DNA of 64,000 nucleotides from assembly GCA_029964075.1 (NCBI GenBank), contig CM057142.1, positions 39,806,392 through 39,870,391 on the forward strand, in the 5' to 3' direction. Of the stretch, positions 32,729-43,482 are shown piece after piece; within the stretch, counting starts at the first letter, position 1; every line of letters starts with the position of its first letter. The position numbers and the translations under genes are program-made. This stretch comes from Patiria pectinifera. Its lineage: Eukaryota > Echinodermata > Asteroidea > Valvatida > Asterinidae. The notes beneath the pieces were generated by a model that was not told the DNA's origin, ran no database searches, and saw nothing but the letters and a program-made list of their open reading frames with translations.

Positions 32729-34477
32729 ATGGCGTCCACACGTAGCAAACCTATGGAGCATCGGATTGACAGGCAGAAATCGGGTACAGCAGTAACAGGT
32801 GACCTGCTGAAAGATGCCAATGATTGTCTCATTGATAAGGCACTGAGCACGCTCGTGGCTATGGCACAGAACAAACCCAAACTCAGTGCAACTCTGCAAA
32901 ATGCGCTTGTGCCATGCACGGTAGTTGCACCGTACATGAATCCACTGGATGCGCTGGCTGCAGCTAACGAGACATCCACTCGACCAACAGTCTCCGTCGA
33001 TGTTCCTCACGCAAAGAGGCGGGTTTACACGGTGCTGGAAACGGTGCAGAAGGCAAGCAAAGCATGGCTGGGATTGAAAAGATCGGAGGGGCGGAAGTAC
33101 GATTTGGCACCGCGACAGAGCGACATAGAGAAGGAGATTGTGATAGGCGCCATTGAGTGGCTACAGAGCTTACCTGAAGGCACTGAGGATTCCCTGGTGG
33201 CTGAACTTGTCCGGAGATGCGAGAAAGAAGCAGACTGCTCCAGGTTGGTTCTAAAAAAGTTCCAGAAGGCAGGTTATTTGCGATTGGATGAGCATGGTCG
33301 ACTCACGTACCACTTGCCGCAAACTAAGCCAGGACCGTCATCTCAACCAAGGGGCGCCCAAGCCCGTGTTCTTTGTCGCCTGCGTGATTGTCCACCCACA
33401 ATCAGGCCAGTGACAGAAGCCAAATTTCTTGAGTTTGTCCAACCGGTCTGTAAGGTGTGGTTCACTGTCCCACCTGCTAGATTTCTCGGAATGAACATGA
33501 AACGAATAAGGCACAGAAATGTCAAAGAGAGCAAAAAATCTGAATCGGGGAAGAACGATTCAAAATCTGAGCCGCAAAAATCGAAACAGTCAGAGACAGA
33601 ATCGGCATCGCAGATGGAAACCGAATTTGCTATTGGAGTATACACTGGAGAAAATAATGTCCGAGAGCACATTTCCATCACCCCCGGCGGAGTGACCGGT
33701 ATCGAAGTATCGGTTACTGGTCAGGCCACCCTAGCCAAGAGGCTTAAGAAACCATCTGCCAAGAGACTGGATAATGCCAACAGGATGCGCGCCGTCGGTC
33801 AAACCAAAGGCCTATCTGACTGCCTCACTCAACGTATGACCGTCGCAGTACGTGGCCATAATGCTGTCCTCGTGCCTGCTAACGAGGAGGAAAAGAAAAA
33901 CATCATCTCTAAGGTGACAAGTTGGCTTTCATCAATGCACAACTGTTCATCTACATGTACAGGACAACCTGCACAGCAGCAAACGGTGCCCAAGCTCCAG
34001 CAGGAACTGGCCAACATGTGCGTGGGCAAAGTGCGACGTCTCGCCCCTTCAACCATCACTAACTTGCTTCAAACCGCTGGTTACATCTTCATCGGTGGAG
34101 ATGACAAAGTAGCCTACAATCTCCCGACCAACCGAGGAGACAACACAAGCAAGACGGCGACGCCTACCTGGCAGCAGAAGACAGTCGAGTTGGCTGTCAA
34201 GAATTGTAATTTCTCGAGTCGTCTCCGACAGGCTTTTCCTCGCCGTAAGACAAAGGGTGCGAAAGAAGTCCCAGTCAAGAAGACTAAAAATGTCCAAACA
34301 CAGCAGAGCTACACGGCTGCTATGCTTCAGGATGATGAAGACATCGGTGACGATTATTTGTGTGGTGACTACGGTCTCGATGATTACGGCGATGACTACG
34401 ATGATAGTATTGGTAACTTTGATGATGTTCTCGACTGTTACGATCCATATGACGATTATGGTTGTGAAGACTATTAA
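32729..34477 (+). CDS. WHC6: intronless family protein with Asp/Tyr-rich C-terminal tail, 582 aa
   Basis: The start AATAATGGCGTCC matches the family. Order: helical N-terminal block with CTVVAPYMNPLDALAAAN; first winged-helix-like segment at about 130-195 (PEGTEDSLVAELVRRC ... YLRLDEHGRLTYHLPQ), the clearest wing in the family; VPPARFLGMNMKRIRHRNV; a Ser/Lys-rich linker; FAIGVYTGENNV...TPGGVTGIEV at about 299-328; second winged-helix segment at about 418-466 (VPKLQQELANMCVGK). After a basic stretch (RRKTKGAKEVPVKKTK) the last 45-50 residues are almost only Asp, Tyr, Gly, Glu with a few Cys (DDYGDDYDD-type). Such tails often hold protein or histone contacts or mimic nucleic acid; which applies is unknown. 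No membrane segment. Confidence 0.85.
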   Translation: MASTRSKPMEHRIDRQKSGTAVTGDLLKDANDCLIDKALSTLVAMAQNKPKLSATLQNALVPCTVVAPYMNPLDALAAANETSTRPTVSVDVPHAKRRVYTVLETVQKASKAWLGLKRSEGRKYDLAPRQSDIEKEIVIGAIEWLQSLPEGTEDSLVAELVRRCEKEADCSRLVLKKFQKAGYLRLDEHGRLTYHLPQTKPGPSSQPRGAQARVLCRLRDCPPTIRPVTEAKFLEFVQPVCKVWFTVPPARFLGMNMKRIRHRNVKESKKSESGKNDSKSEPQKSKQSETESASQMETEFAIGVYTGENNVREHISITPGGVTGIEVSVTGQATLAKRLKKPSAKRLDNANRMRAVGQTKGLSDCLTQRMTVAVRGHNAVLVPANEEEKKNIISKVTSWLSSMHNCSSTCTGQPAQQQTVPKLQQELANMCVGKVRRLAPSTITNLLQTAGYIFIGGDDKVAYNLPTNRGDNTSKTATPTWQQKTVELAVKNCNFSSRLRQAFPRRKTKGAKEVPVKKTKNVQTQQSYTAAMLQDDEDIGDDYLCGDYGLDDYGDDYDDSIGNFDDVLDCYDPYDDYGCEDY

Positions 34478-34767
34478 GGTGACGTGATGGAAAAAAGGGG
34501 GAAAAATTGAAACAGTGCATCATAGCTCTCTGATTTAGGGGTGTTGGTATAGCTTCGTATACGATCAACAGTAACCTTTGAGACCGGTTGTCATTGCATG
34601 CAGTGCAATGTCAGCACTTTATTACTTCGGCCGCGTAGATTTTTTTTTGTCCTCCCCCCCCCCAAAAAAAGGCGAAAAGTGCTTGTGATTTTAGCTTTCT
34701 GATGTTTTGGAATCTACTCTACGAAAATGCCTTGCAGATGCATGTATACCACTGAACCCTTGATATA

Positions 34768-35439
34768 CAGGGCGAGTCAAAAAAAGCGGAACCAAAACCC
34801 CAAAAAATATATTTCATATTTAGAAAAATATGTAGCACCAAAAATAACAATGACTGGAAAGTCATCATAAGCTTCTTTTAGATAAAAAAATTACTGAAAT
34901 AGCTCATTCCGTTCAAAGAATATCACCATTTAAACGCAATGACCCTAAAACCTGTCTCGTCTAAAAAAAAAAAGCAATTTATCGTGTGTTTTGAATGTTT
35001 GGAACAACAACAAAAAATGACGCAAAATACTTTTTTCAACAACTGTCACCAACTGTAGCACACAATAATATCTTTATTAACAACCCTGGTTAGGCAAACA
35101 ATATGATTTATAAAATCTGCTTTTTTTTTAAGACGAGCCTTCAAAAGGACTTTGTTGAATATTGTTAACGTTTAAAATGAGATTTTATCGCTGGTGATGT
35201 TTGAAGACAATTGTGACGACGATTCTTGAAATCGCGTTTTTTGGACGAGACAGGTTTAGGGTCATTGTGTTTAAATGGGGATATTCTTTGAACGGACTGA
35301 CCAATTTCAGTACTTTTTTCATCTAAAGGTAGCTTATGAAATGGGCTTTCCAGTCATTATTATTTTTGGTGCACCATTTTTTTTAAATATAAAATAAAAT
35401 TGTTGGGGGTTTGGGTTCCGCTTTCTTTGACTCGCCCTG
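34768..35439. mobile_element. TA-flanked long inverted-repeat element (CAGGGCGAGTCAAA ends)
   Basis: CAGGGCGAGTCAAAAAAAGC at the left and GCTTTCTTTGACTCGCCCTG at the right, with TA on both sides. The arms remain partly complementary far inward (AACAATGACTGGAAAGTC with GGCTTTCCAGTCATTATTAT; TAAACGCAATGACCCTAAAAC with GTTTAGGGTCATTGTGTTTA), so the whole 670 bp folds back. A TA target suggests a Tc1/mariner-type MITE by inference. Confidence 0.8.
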
Positions 35440-35441
35440 TA

Positions 35442-38022
35442 CATATATTTTTTTAAAAATAAGTTACCATGATCAAAAAGGATATAACTTCAATGAACCA
35501 ACATGCAATGTCAAAAGTTGCATGATGTTGCATGTGATTTGTTCTAATCAAACGTGGTCAAAAATTGAAGTTCATTATTGTGTAAATTTCGACTTATTAC
35601 CTCATTGTAAATATAAATCCATATGAGCGATCCGATGAAAGTAAATTTTAGGAGAGAATTGTTTTTACATATCCGCAAGGTGTTGAAGAAAATGATAGAA
35701 TATTGTAAGGCATGCGGTCTTGTGAACATGTTTTAATGGGCGTTTTATACACAAACATAATGGATTTCCGGACTGGATCACACAATGGGGACAGAAGAAA
35801 CGAATGTCGGACTTAAAGTACTATTTCGACAGGAATGTGTGGCGCGGACTGTATATAATTACTAAATTTTGATGTTATGATTGTAAATTTAATGTTAAAA
35901 CACAAGATGCTTTTGTAAAGATGGACGTTTACTGATTGACGTTTTACTGGTTGAAACGAGTTACTGGGAAAAATTGTTGTCCTTTATTTTAATCACTGAT
36001 CTTTATAATGTTGAACAATCTGCCGACAACTTGTGGTGTACGTTTTCTGCTTCTTGCGTCTAATTATCAACATGCCTGGAAATGGCACTATGAAAATTGA
36101 AAATATAGTTGCACGAGCTCAATTTGCACTTCAAGGGTTTAATTTTGTATAAAATCTATTACATGGGCCCTTAAATGGTCCATGCGATCAATATTTCTTA
36201 AGAACAAAGTTTGCGCAATGTTCTACTCCCCTTAAATGTATGAAAACTATTTGACATCCTATTTTAATTAATTTTATAGAAACATGCACTTATTTGAGCC
36301 TAAACTTTTAAAATTGTCCGTGCTTTTATTGACAACTGAGGGTGTTGTTGCTGTGAAGTCATTTCAGGAAGACGCTGGTTAAGTTTAGGGATTTTCTGTT
36401 CACATCGTGAACCCAAAATTTGCTCGTTAAAAACATTTGTAAGAGAGAGTAGCTCATTGGCTTACTGCCGTGTACTTTAATACACAAAAATGAATCACCA
36501 AAGAAAAGAACATTTATGACAGCAAAATATCCAAAATTCTAGCAACTTTTGGTGCTAAAATAGCTGTAACATTTAGGTTTCTGCCCCGAATGACTTCACA
36601 GTTTTGCTCATGAATATAGAAATTACCATTAGCATGAAAATCGAAATACACCAAGATTATAACTTCGTAGATCAGCGCATTTTGAACCAGTATGCATATC
36701 ACCGACGTATACATTAGTTCTGATTTGAATATGTCTGGGGAATATATGGTTCTCACTTCTCAGTTGTTCATGCAAATTATTCCATACAATTATTTGCACC
36801 ACTCACTGCGAAACGTGTGGCAGCATTCCTTTTTTTGGCGAAAGGGACTTTCAGTGCCATGTTAGTTGATTATCTTGTTTCACTAATGTTTTGCAGTGTG
36901 AAAAGATTCGTCATGTACGAGGAGTCATGTTGTTCAATTAAGTGACTTAAAGTTTATGATTTGTATTGAATTCCCTAAAACAGTAATTTTCTGATTTGAC
37001 ATTGCAGCAACAGCACCTTCTGGTATTGTCATTTAATAAGTCATCATTTTTGTTTGTGGAAATAAAATGAAATGACACCAATGCAGTAGTATTTATCTGA
37101 AATGGAAAATTGTCCTGCATGTCGTGTATTTCCAACGTTCGACTAAAATACAATGTAATCTAAACAAGACAGGCGAATCTAAAGAAAAGTTGCAGAAAAG
37201 TTGCAGAAAGAAAAGTTTCAGAATGACGGATCAGACTTTTTGGGGGGCGGGGGGCTAGCAGTTGCAGGATCGGCTGCAGCTTATTTGACGCAACAGGCGT
37301 GCTCTTTCCTGACATTTTCCATTCCTTCTGTTTATATTTCATGAATCCGTCAAGGAATGGGGATGATTTAGCATCGATTGAAAACAGTTTGTTCACTCCT
37401 GTTCTGGTCTCTTACCCCCCCCCCCAACCCCCAAAAAAGATCAAAATTGCCATGGGCCCCTTGCCACACCCCTTTCGGGTCACCAGTGATTAACAAGTGC
37501 GTGACCGATGGTGCTACGTCGTAGTACCTGCTCATACGATCTATCAATTCTCCCAAAAATACCTCTTCTTAACCCAGACTTTCAATTTTACGAAGGCGGG
37601 TGCCCGTGCCCCTCCCCTTTTGGGCGTGGCTTCAAATCCCACAAACATCGCCCCTCGGCTGGAATTACCTTTTAAATAATTTTAAAAAAATAACAAAGTA
37701 ATGAAAATGTATAGTTATTAAACGCACTGAAACTAAATGGAATGGTGAATAGGTCTCGGACAAAACGGGAAGTACACAATAAGCAAGGTTGTTTGGCGTA
37801 AAGAAGGGAACACAGAATAATATTGCTTGGTGGTGGGGGGTTCAGTATTCTAAAGGTCATCAAAATGCAAAAACAACAATTAGCTTGATGAAGTTGATTC
37901 TTCTTTTTTATTGAAATGTAGGATAGCACGTTCAAACTTCTAGTCCCAATGAACTTGAATCATCTATTAGGCCCATTCACAAACGCCCTCCCCGCAAACA
38001 ACCATTCCCGCCATGAAGCATC
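35442..38022. other. 3' flank of WHC6, part of duplicated unit, no gene
   Basis: CATTTCAGGAAGACGCTGGT near 36,360 and TTTTGGTGCTAAAATAGCTG near 36,548 match the WHC3 3' flank. A short C-run / G-run pair at about 37,240 and 37,420 is a probable element remnant. Frames are short and not conserved. Confidence 0.5.
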
Positions 38023-38518
38023 TTAAAGGGAATATACAACATTTGCAAACATCGAGAGAAAAAAACTACCAAATTTTTTAGAAAAACCTTACTAGCATGT
38101 TGGTAAATGACAGTCTAAAACATCCTGTAAAATTATGGCACCCGGTGTGAAGTCATTTTCAAGAAAAGTGGTATTTTTGTATTTTTCAATTGCTGCTCCA
38201 AATTTACCATTTTTTTCAGTCCAAATATTGTTTGCTATTGGTTACATGTTCATGAACGGGTGCAGGCCAGCTAGACTGGTTCCCTTATACCGTACAATTT
38301 TCCGGCATCTATAAAATTGATACATTTCATAATAGTGGAGTCAGGGAGCCAGACTACTTGAACATTTTTTGTTTTTGTCTTGGTTTTTTCCCGCATGTTC
38401 GAACACAAAACTTCACAAATGTCAGTGTAGCAATATGTTGATCTAATTATACTAACCCGTCAACTAGTTCATTTCTGAAAATTACAGCAAAAGCCAATAA
38501 TGTATACATTCCCTTTAA
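38023..38518 (+). mobile_element. TTAA-flanked MITE, family A, copy 3
   Basis: TTAAAGGGAATATACAACAT at the left and TATACATTCCCTTTAA at the right. The internal palindrome seen in the other copies is deleted here, making it shorter at 496 bp. Confidence 0.85.
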
Positions 38519-39194
38519 TTGAAAATTGAAAATGTAACATTCAGTGTGTACAAATATTTACAAGTTCGGAATTATTTAGACAAAAGTGTTTATAGGAAAA
38601 TTTTCGACAGGAATTGTTAAATATAATTGTAAGAGTGTGAGTGGAACACTGAAAATTAATGTAGGCCGCGCCGGCCGGGGAGGGGGGGTTACGTGGGATG
38701 CAGACGCCATTTTCCGTGTTCCACGCACTGATCTCTGAGGCCGTTCACACCAAAATCATAATGAAAAATATATAAATCATTTAGTAATATTGTTGCAAAT
38801 GCTTACAACAATTTATTTTTATCCATTCAGCAGTTAACAACTGTCGACTGCTGTGATATTGAATGTATGGCGATTTTTAACACCCGAAGGGGCTCAATTA
38901 TGCGCCCCGATGAGGGTGTTATAAACGGCATTATCCCACTCGCAAGCTCAGCAAAGCTTTGTTATATCGTGCGGTTCGAGCCAATTAGTTAAGAAGATAA
39001 AAGTTTTAACTTATCATTGAAGAAATAAAAAATTAACTTCACTGCAGTTTAATCTTTTGTTTACTGTTTGCTTTCTAGTTGGACATGACGGTTAGAGGCG
39101 CGCGAGCCCACGCATCATTCACGCGCGCGCAATATTATGCAACGCGATGTGCATAAGATAATTCATATGCAACGCGGTGATGAAGTAATCATTT
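38519..39194. other. spacer between MITE and WHC7 region, no gene
   Basis: AT-rich, with a C/G patch near 38,670 and an inverted-looking region near 38,880-38,930 (AACACCCGAAGGGGC / GCCCCGATGAGGGTGTT). Nothing coding is supported. Confidence 0.4.
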
Positions 39195-39354
39195 ATCCGG
39201 TTCGTAAGTGTGACGTCATCTCAACTTACTGTACATGGTGTAGCATAGCACCAATGGAACCGGAAGTTAACGCAACTCGAGTGTTTAGCCAATTATGGGC
39301 GCTCGTAATCAGTGGTGCGTGCGCGTGTATGACGAAGTCACTTACGAACCGGAT
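39195..39354. mobile_element. TIR element (ATCCGGTTCGTAAGTGTGAC ends), copy 1
   Basis: ATCCGGTTCGTAAGTG at the left and CACTTACGAACCGGAT at the right. Other copies are in a CMTR1 intron at 53,156-53,297 (inverted) and 53,701-53,872. About 160 bp, noncoding. Confidence 0.8.
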
Positions 39355-39455
39355 AGGCAATTTAACGCAGAGTCAAGTATCAACAGTCATTTATATAGAC
39401 TGAAAACGTGGCCGTTCTAGACCAGTGACATGTATCCAAGACTCTATGTGATAAT

Positions 39456-41363
39456 TCAATAAAGTTCATCATCATCATCACTAGATTCCAAGTGTTTCGG
39501 CTTCTTGTTCATTCGGAGGCAAGCCCCGCCCCGTCGTTGCCTCCTCTTTCCGATCTTCGTTCTCGATGATGGCGTACGCGCGCAGATGCCGGGTGGGAAT
39601 GCACGCTTGAAGTAGACGGAGTAACACTTGCTCACCGATTGCCTGAATTCCTCAGCGTGTTGCTGCCACGGGGCCAGGCCGGCATCTCTGCGCACCGGGC
39701 CTAGATGTGTTCTGATGTCAGTTATGTTGTAGGTAACCTCCGGTGATTCTCCACTATGGACGGTAACGTAGCCGCTCTTTTGCAAACAGCGCACGGTGGT
39801 CCCCGGGGCAATTCGTCTTGGTCTGATAGCGCAGAGGCCAATGAACTCCCTCTGCAACTGCTTGATGGATTTTAGTTTCCTTGGGACTTTGTCTCGGTCG
39901 TCATGGCGAGCGGGTGAGCGGTGTGCATCCACCCACTCCAGTATGCGCGAGATCGTCTCTTCCTTCTCACGCTGAGACGCTAGAACTGGAACGGCATTAC
40001 TATCCTTGGCCCTACGTGTCAACTGCTCGAGGAGGATTGCCGCGAACTCCTTTGACAAGCCATTGGCGCGTGGCTTATCTCCAGGAAGCCAGCTAGGTGG
40101 AGAATCCATGGGCGTGGTTTGATGCTCACTGGGATTGACACATGCCATTGGTTCTGAATTTGGGGTACCGATGTGAGCGTGGATGCCAAGTAGACCCTCT
40201 GGCGTCAGAGGGATCAGCTCCTGCGCACTGGTCTCGCCTGGTGCTATGCCAAGCACAACCTCCTTCCGCTCCTGCCTTTTTTGACCACCTCTGCTTCTCC
40301 GACGCCCCCCACCACTGCCTCTCTTGTTAGTGATCTGAATCTTCCTGTGTCTTATCCGACTGGAATTTTTGTGTAGAATTTGCGAGGGTGGGACGGCTAA
40401 AATCAGGCTCTCCGGTTTGATGAAGTTAATGAGATCGCTGAGGGTATTTGGTCTGTCCTCTGGCGGCAAACAGGACAGCAAATATGCAACAAAAATGTCC
40501 CGGAGGACATCTTCAACTCCATCTCTGGACATACTACGAAGGGTGCCATGATTTTCTGCGGCATCGTCGCAAGAACTTTCATCAGTGTGCTGGCGGCGAC
40601 TGTTGTTGCGGCCCCAGTGCTCGACGTCGATTAACTTGAAGCCACCATAAACACCGTAAACATTCTGCAGCAATGTGTTCGAGTCAATCAGGTAATCTCC
40701 CGTGCAATGACTCCGGTACAAGTGAAACAACGTGAAGATATTTTTGCTGGCGCCACTGTTCCGGAAATCCTCCAGTATTCGAGACTGTTCGCTGTCGAAT
40801 TCCGGAAGGGAGTAGCTTACCTTTTCTTCATTAACCTTCAAGAACCCCCTAGACTGCAGTCTTGAGATGATCTCGAATGAACCGCGGTCTACCTTCTTCT
40901 GGCAGCGCTCGAAGAATCCCTGGACAAGTTGTTCTTGCGTCCCCTCTCGCGTTTCCCACTCGCTCAGCCACGCCAAGGCGTTTCGAGTGATTTCATCATG
41001 GGTCTCCCCTCCCGGCAAAGCGAGGTCGTAATCTCGCCCAGACTCTTGCGCATTCATAAACACGCTCGTCTGAAAATCGTTGTCACTACGGGGATTGCTG
41101 CCGCTGTAAGACACCTTTACCTTATTGTGCTGGACGTTCAGTACATGAGGCTCCAGGTGTTGAGACCTTCTGTTGGCAATCTCAAGCGCCTCCAACGGGT
41201 CGACGTAAGGAGCGACCATCGTGCATGGGCGGAGGACATTCTCTAGTTTCTTCAGTGACTTGGGTCTGCCGTGGCTTCCCATGGAGATGAGCATTGACAA
41301 GGCTTTCTCGATGAGACACGGAACGGAGGAAGATTCCATGCTCTCAGTTAATTCTGCAAGCAT
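39456..41363 (-). CDS. WHC7: divergent inverted family member with basic/acidic C-terminus, 635 aa
   Basis: This is the only member on the minus strand and the most diverged, yet it keeps the landmarks: CLIEKALSMLISMG and CTMVAPYVDPLEALEIAN at the N-terminus; EGTQEQLVQGFFERCQKK with GFLKVNEEKVSYSLPE as first winged-helix-like segment (about 118-187); VPPSQILHKNSSRIRHRKI; VLGIAPGETSAQ...LTPEGLLGIHA; and IKQLQREFIGLCA...GYVTVHSGESPEVTYN as second (about 498-548). Residues about 600-635 hold a basic KRRQRRGG stretch, a likely nuclear signal, then SSDDDDELY. A second in-frame ATG eight codons in (MESSSVPCLIEK) has a good start context and may be used. No intron. Shared motifs with WHC1/2 and WHC3-6 make it a useful outgroup for the cluster. 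Function unknown. Confidence 0.85.
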   Translation of the reverse strand: MLAELTESMESSSVPCLIEKALSMLISMGSHGRPKSLKKLENVLRPCTMVAPYVDPLEALEIANRRSQHLEPHVLNVQHNKVKVSYSGSNPRSDNDFQTSVFMNAQESGRDYDLALPGGETHDEITRNALAWLSEWETREGTQEQLVQGFFERCQKKVDRGSFEIISRLQSRGFLKVNEEKVSYSLPEFDSEQSRILEDFRNSGASKNIFTLFHLYRSHCTGDYLIDSNTLLQNVYGVYGGFKLIDVEHWGRNNSRRQHTDESSCDDAAENHGTLRSMSRDGVEDVLRDIFVAYLLSCLPPEDRPNTLSDLINFIKPESLILAVPPSQILHKNSSRIRHRKIQITNKRGSGGGRRRSRGGQKRQERKEVVLGIAPGETSAQELIPLTPEGLLGIHAHIGTPNSEPMACVNPSEHQTTPMDSPPSWLPGDKPRANGLSKEFAAILLEQLTRRAKDSNAVPVLASQREKEETISRILEWVDAHRSPARHDDRDKVPRKLKSIKQLQREFIGLCAIRPRRIAPGTTVRCLQKSGYVTVHSGESPEVTYNITDIRTHLGPVRRDAGLAPWQQHAEEFRQSVSKCYSVYFKRAFPPGICARTPSSRTKIGKRRQRRGGACLRMNKKPKHLESSDDDDELY

Positions 41364-41412
41364 GTTAGCGACAATCTGTTGAAATTGATTTGTACCGGGC
41401 TATAGAAGTTAA

Positions 41413-41419
41413 CTTTATA
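41413..41419 (-). promoter_or_regulatory. TATA-like box of WHC7
   Basis: On the minus strand TATAAAG lies about 50 bp before the ATG, implying a very short leader. No kappaB decamer is seen in the next 1.5 kb upstream, unlike WHC3-6. Confidence 0.45.
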
Positions 41420-43270
41420 GAGGACCCATTATATAGGCCTATGAAAATCTTGACGTTTTTAAAACGTTTCTTTTATAAGCTACATTGAAGCCTAACGTCA
41501 GACTGCAGTTTTGCTGACAACACAAAACTATTGTTGGTGAAGGCCTATATGCTTATTCACCGACGACAGCGAATCGTTTCCGCATGAAGGTGATGACTTT
41601 GTATTGTGCAACAGACTATGAGTCATCAGACAGCTGCTAGACTTCACTCGAGTCTGACTCTCGCTCGATCATCATCGTACCTAATTCGCGAGATGTGGCT
41701 TTTTAATAACAACTTGAACTAACGAGCAGTGTTTTTCACCCGCTGGTACTATGGCTTTGAAACTCTGCAGTAATAAATACGGTTTGCTCTAGATTCATTT
41801 TTTTTGCCGATTCAAAAACAGCAGGCTTATCACAATAATAATGATGATCGAAATTTCAACTCACTAGATACTTTTTTCGGAAGAATTTAAAACTGTGAAA
41901 ATACATCTTCATTTTTATCGAAGCAAAGCAAAGTCAACCTACAAATTCAACTCAAACTGAGTTGGCCTAAGCCTCGACTATTGCTGAAAGGCATCAGTGG
42001 CGCACCTAAGGGGTGCTCGGGGCTTAAGCCCCCAACAGGTTGTTCTTTTTAAAAATTATCGTTTGGTTCAAAAAAAATTTAGTCCCACGATTTGACCGTG
42101 GTGATGTATGTGGCTTATTTTCGAGTAGTATAATATGGGTGTAAATGTCGCCACAAATAGTCCTCCCCCCCCAAAAAAAAAAAAAATTACATTTTCTGCG
42201 GCCAACAATTTTGGGGAACATTTGGGGAAAAATGTGAGGCCCCCCCCCCCCCAAGCCAAATATCTTGGGTGCATGCGCCACTGTATATCATTTAGGCGCA
42301 CACCCATGCGGCGTTAGAATTTCTAAATGAATTGTATATTGGTCTCACATTTAATTTTAAGATAAAAACTGAAATGTATTATAGGTTAATAAAGTATATA
42401 AGAATGTTTACTACATGTTTTTGAAATGACCTTTTCTCAAAAAGAGGAATTTGCCGTACGTGCAATTTTCGACGTTTATTCCGAAAACAAAATTAGGCAT
42501 AGGCCTACTTTTTTACATTGCTGTATTTGAAAAGCAATTTCTAAATTTATTCAATTTGAATGCGACTGGGACATCGACCGACAAAAATTAAAGCGGCCGA
42601 CGTTTGATTATTTCAAACGGTCGGCCGTTTTTATTGTTTCGAGTGGGCATGCATGCACTTGGACCACATAAAATAAATTATAATTATGTCTATGACTTGG
42701 GCCTGCAAATGTGCGGCATTCCCGCGGGGTACGTAGGCTGTAGCACGCCCATAGAGCTATATGAGCACGCCCCACTTACGAACGGGATCGGGAGCGTATA
42801 GCAGCTCAAGGCGGATTTGTTTGTGTGTCAGAACCTTTTACAGGGGGTTGCACAGACCCCCTCCCCCCCCCCCCCCCCAAAAAAAAGAGAAAACAACAAG
42901 TAACAAACAAACAACCCAAAGCGAAGAAGTGTTTTTTTGTTGGGGGGGGGGTGGAATAAAACATACAAAGTGAATCTGTATTTAGAATAAAATCGAATTT
43001 GCAGAAGATCACGGGGAATAATTGTCGAGTTGCATTATCACTTCCTTTACGCATTGGAAAAAACAAGAGGACTCCGCTAAAAAAGTAAAAAAAAAAGTGT
43101 CCCGCATATCCCGCATGCATGCACCACGCGTAAAGGCAATGTTTCTATGGGAGGTGTATTTTTTTATTCCTCCATGGTTATCATGCAATCTTTATCATGC
43201 ATCATAAAAAGGCATATCGATGTTGATGTCGTAACCTTGGCCTTCCCCCTTCCCATCATGCATCATTTCA
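41420..43270. other. spacer between WHC7 and CMTR1 with a G-run TIR element
   Basis: The two genes are divergent, with about 2 kb between their starts. At 41,995-42,283 lies an element with CAGTGGCGCACC and GCATGCGCCACTG ends and C runs; its inverted relative is at 62,894-63,231. Poly-C and poly-G runs at about 42,861 and 42,940 mark another remnant. No further gene is seen. Confidence 0.55.
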
Positions 43271-43280
43271 AAATGGCCGC
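43271..43280 (+). promoter_or_regulatory. YY1-like motif near CMTR1 start
   Basis: AAAATGGCCGCC resembles the YY1 element often found at start sites of housekeeping genes. It lies 120 bp before the CMTR1 ATG. The ATG in it opens a 24-codon upstream frame that ends before the real start, so it would be an uORF if transcribed. Confidence 0.35.
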
Positions 43281-43391
43281 CAACCGGGACTTGTTTCAAC
43301 GGTTGCCTGTGAAATACCAACTTAAGTCTTACAATTCAGGTCCTTAAGCAGCCACAGACATACCGACGGTAGAGTTAAAGCAGAAGACAGT

Positions 43392-43482
43392 ATGTTTAAG
43401 TATAAAGCAAGCAAAAGAAGCTCTTCACAGCTTCCTCCAAAGAAGAAACTCAAGGTGGAATTGGAACCAGCAGCTGTCGACG
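43392..43482 (+). CDS. CMTR1: CMTR1 coding exon 1
   Basis: Starts [10 protein letters not shown], contains the NLS-like PPKKKLKVE, and ends after one base of a codon at a GGTGAG donor. That base joins CC of exon 2 to give Ala. An upstream noncoding exon is possible. Confidence 0.85.

Noticed and set aside
1910..41363. WHC genes as transposase or reverse transcriptase genes
   Set aside because: I see no DDE/DDD, RNase H or RT motif, and no common terminal repeats flank the frames. A captured nonretroviral origin remains open but has no positive evidence.
43274..43348. 24-codon frame MAANRDLFQRL as CMTR1 start
   Set aside because: It ends in a stop before the real exon 1 ATG at 43,392, which alone joins exon 2 in frame. 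Kept only as a possible uORF.
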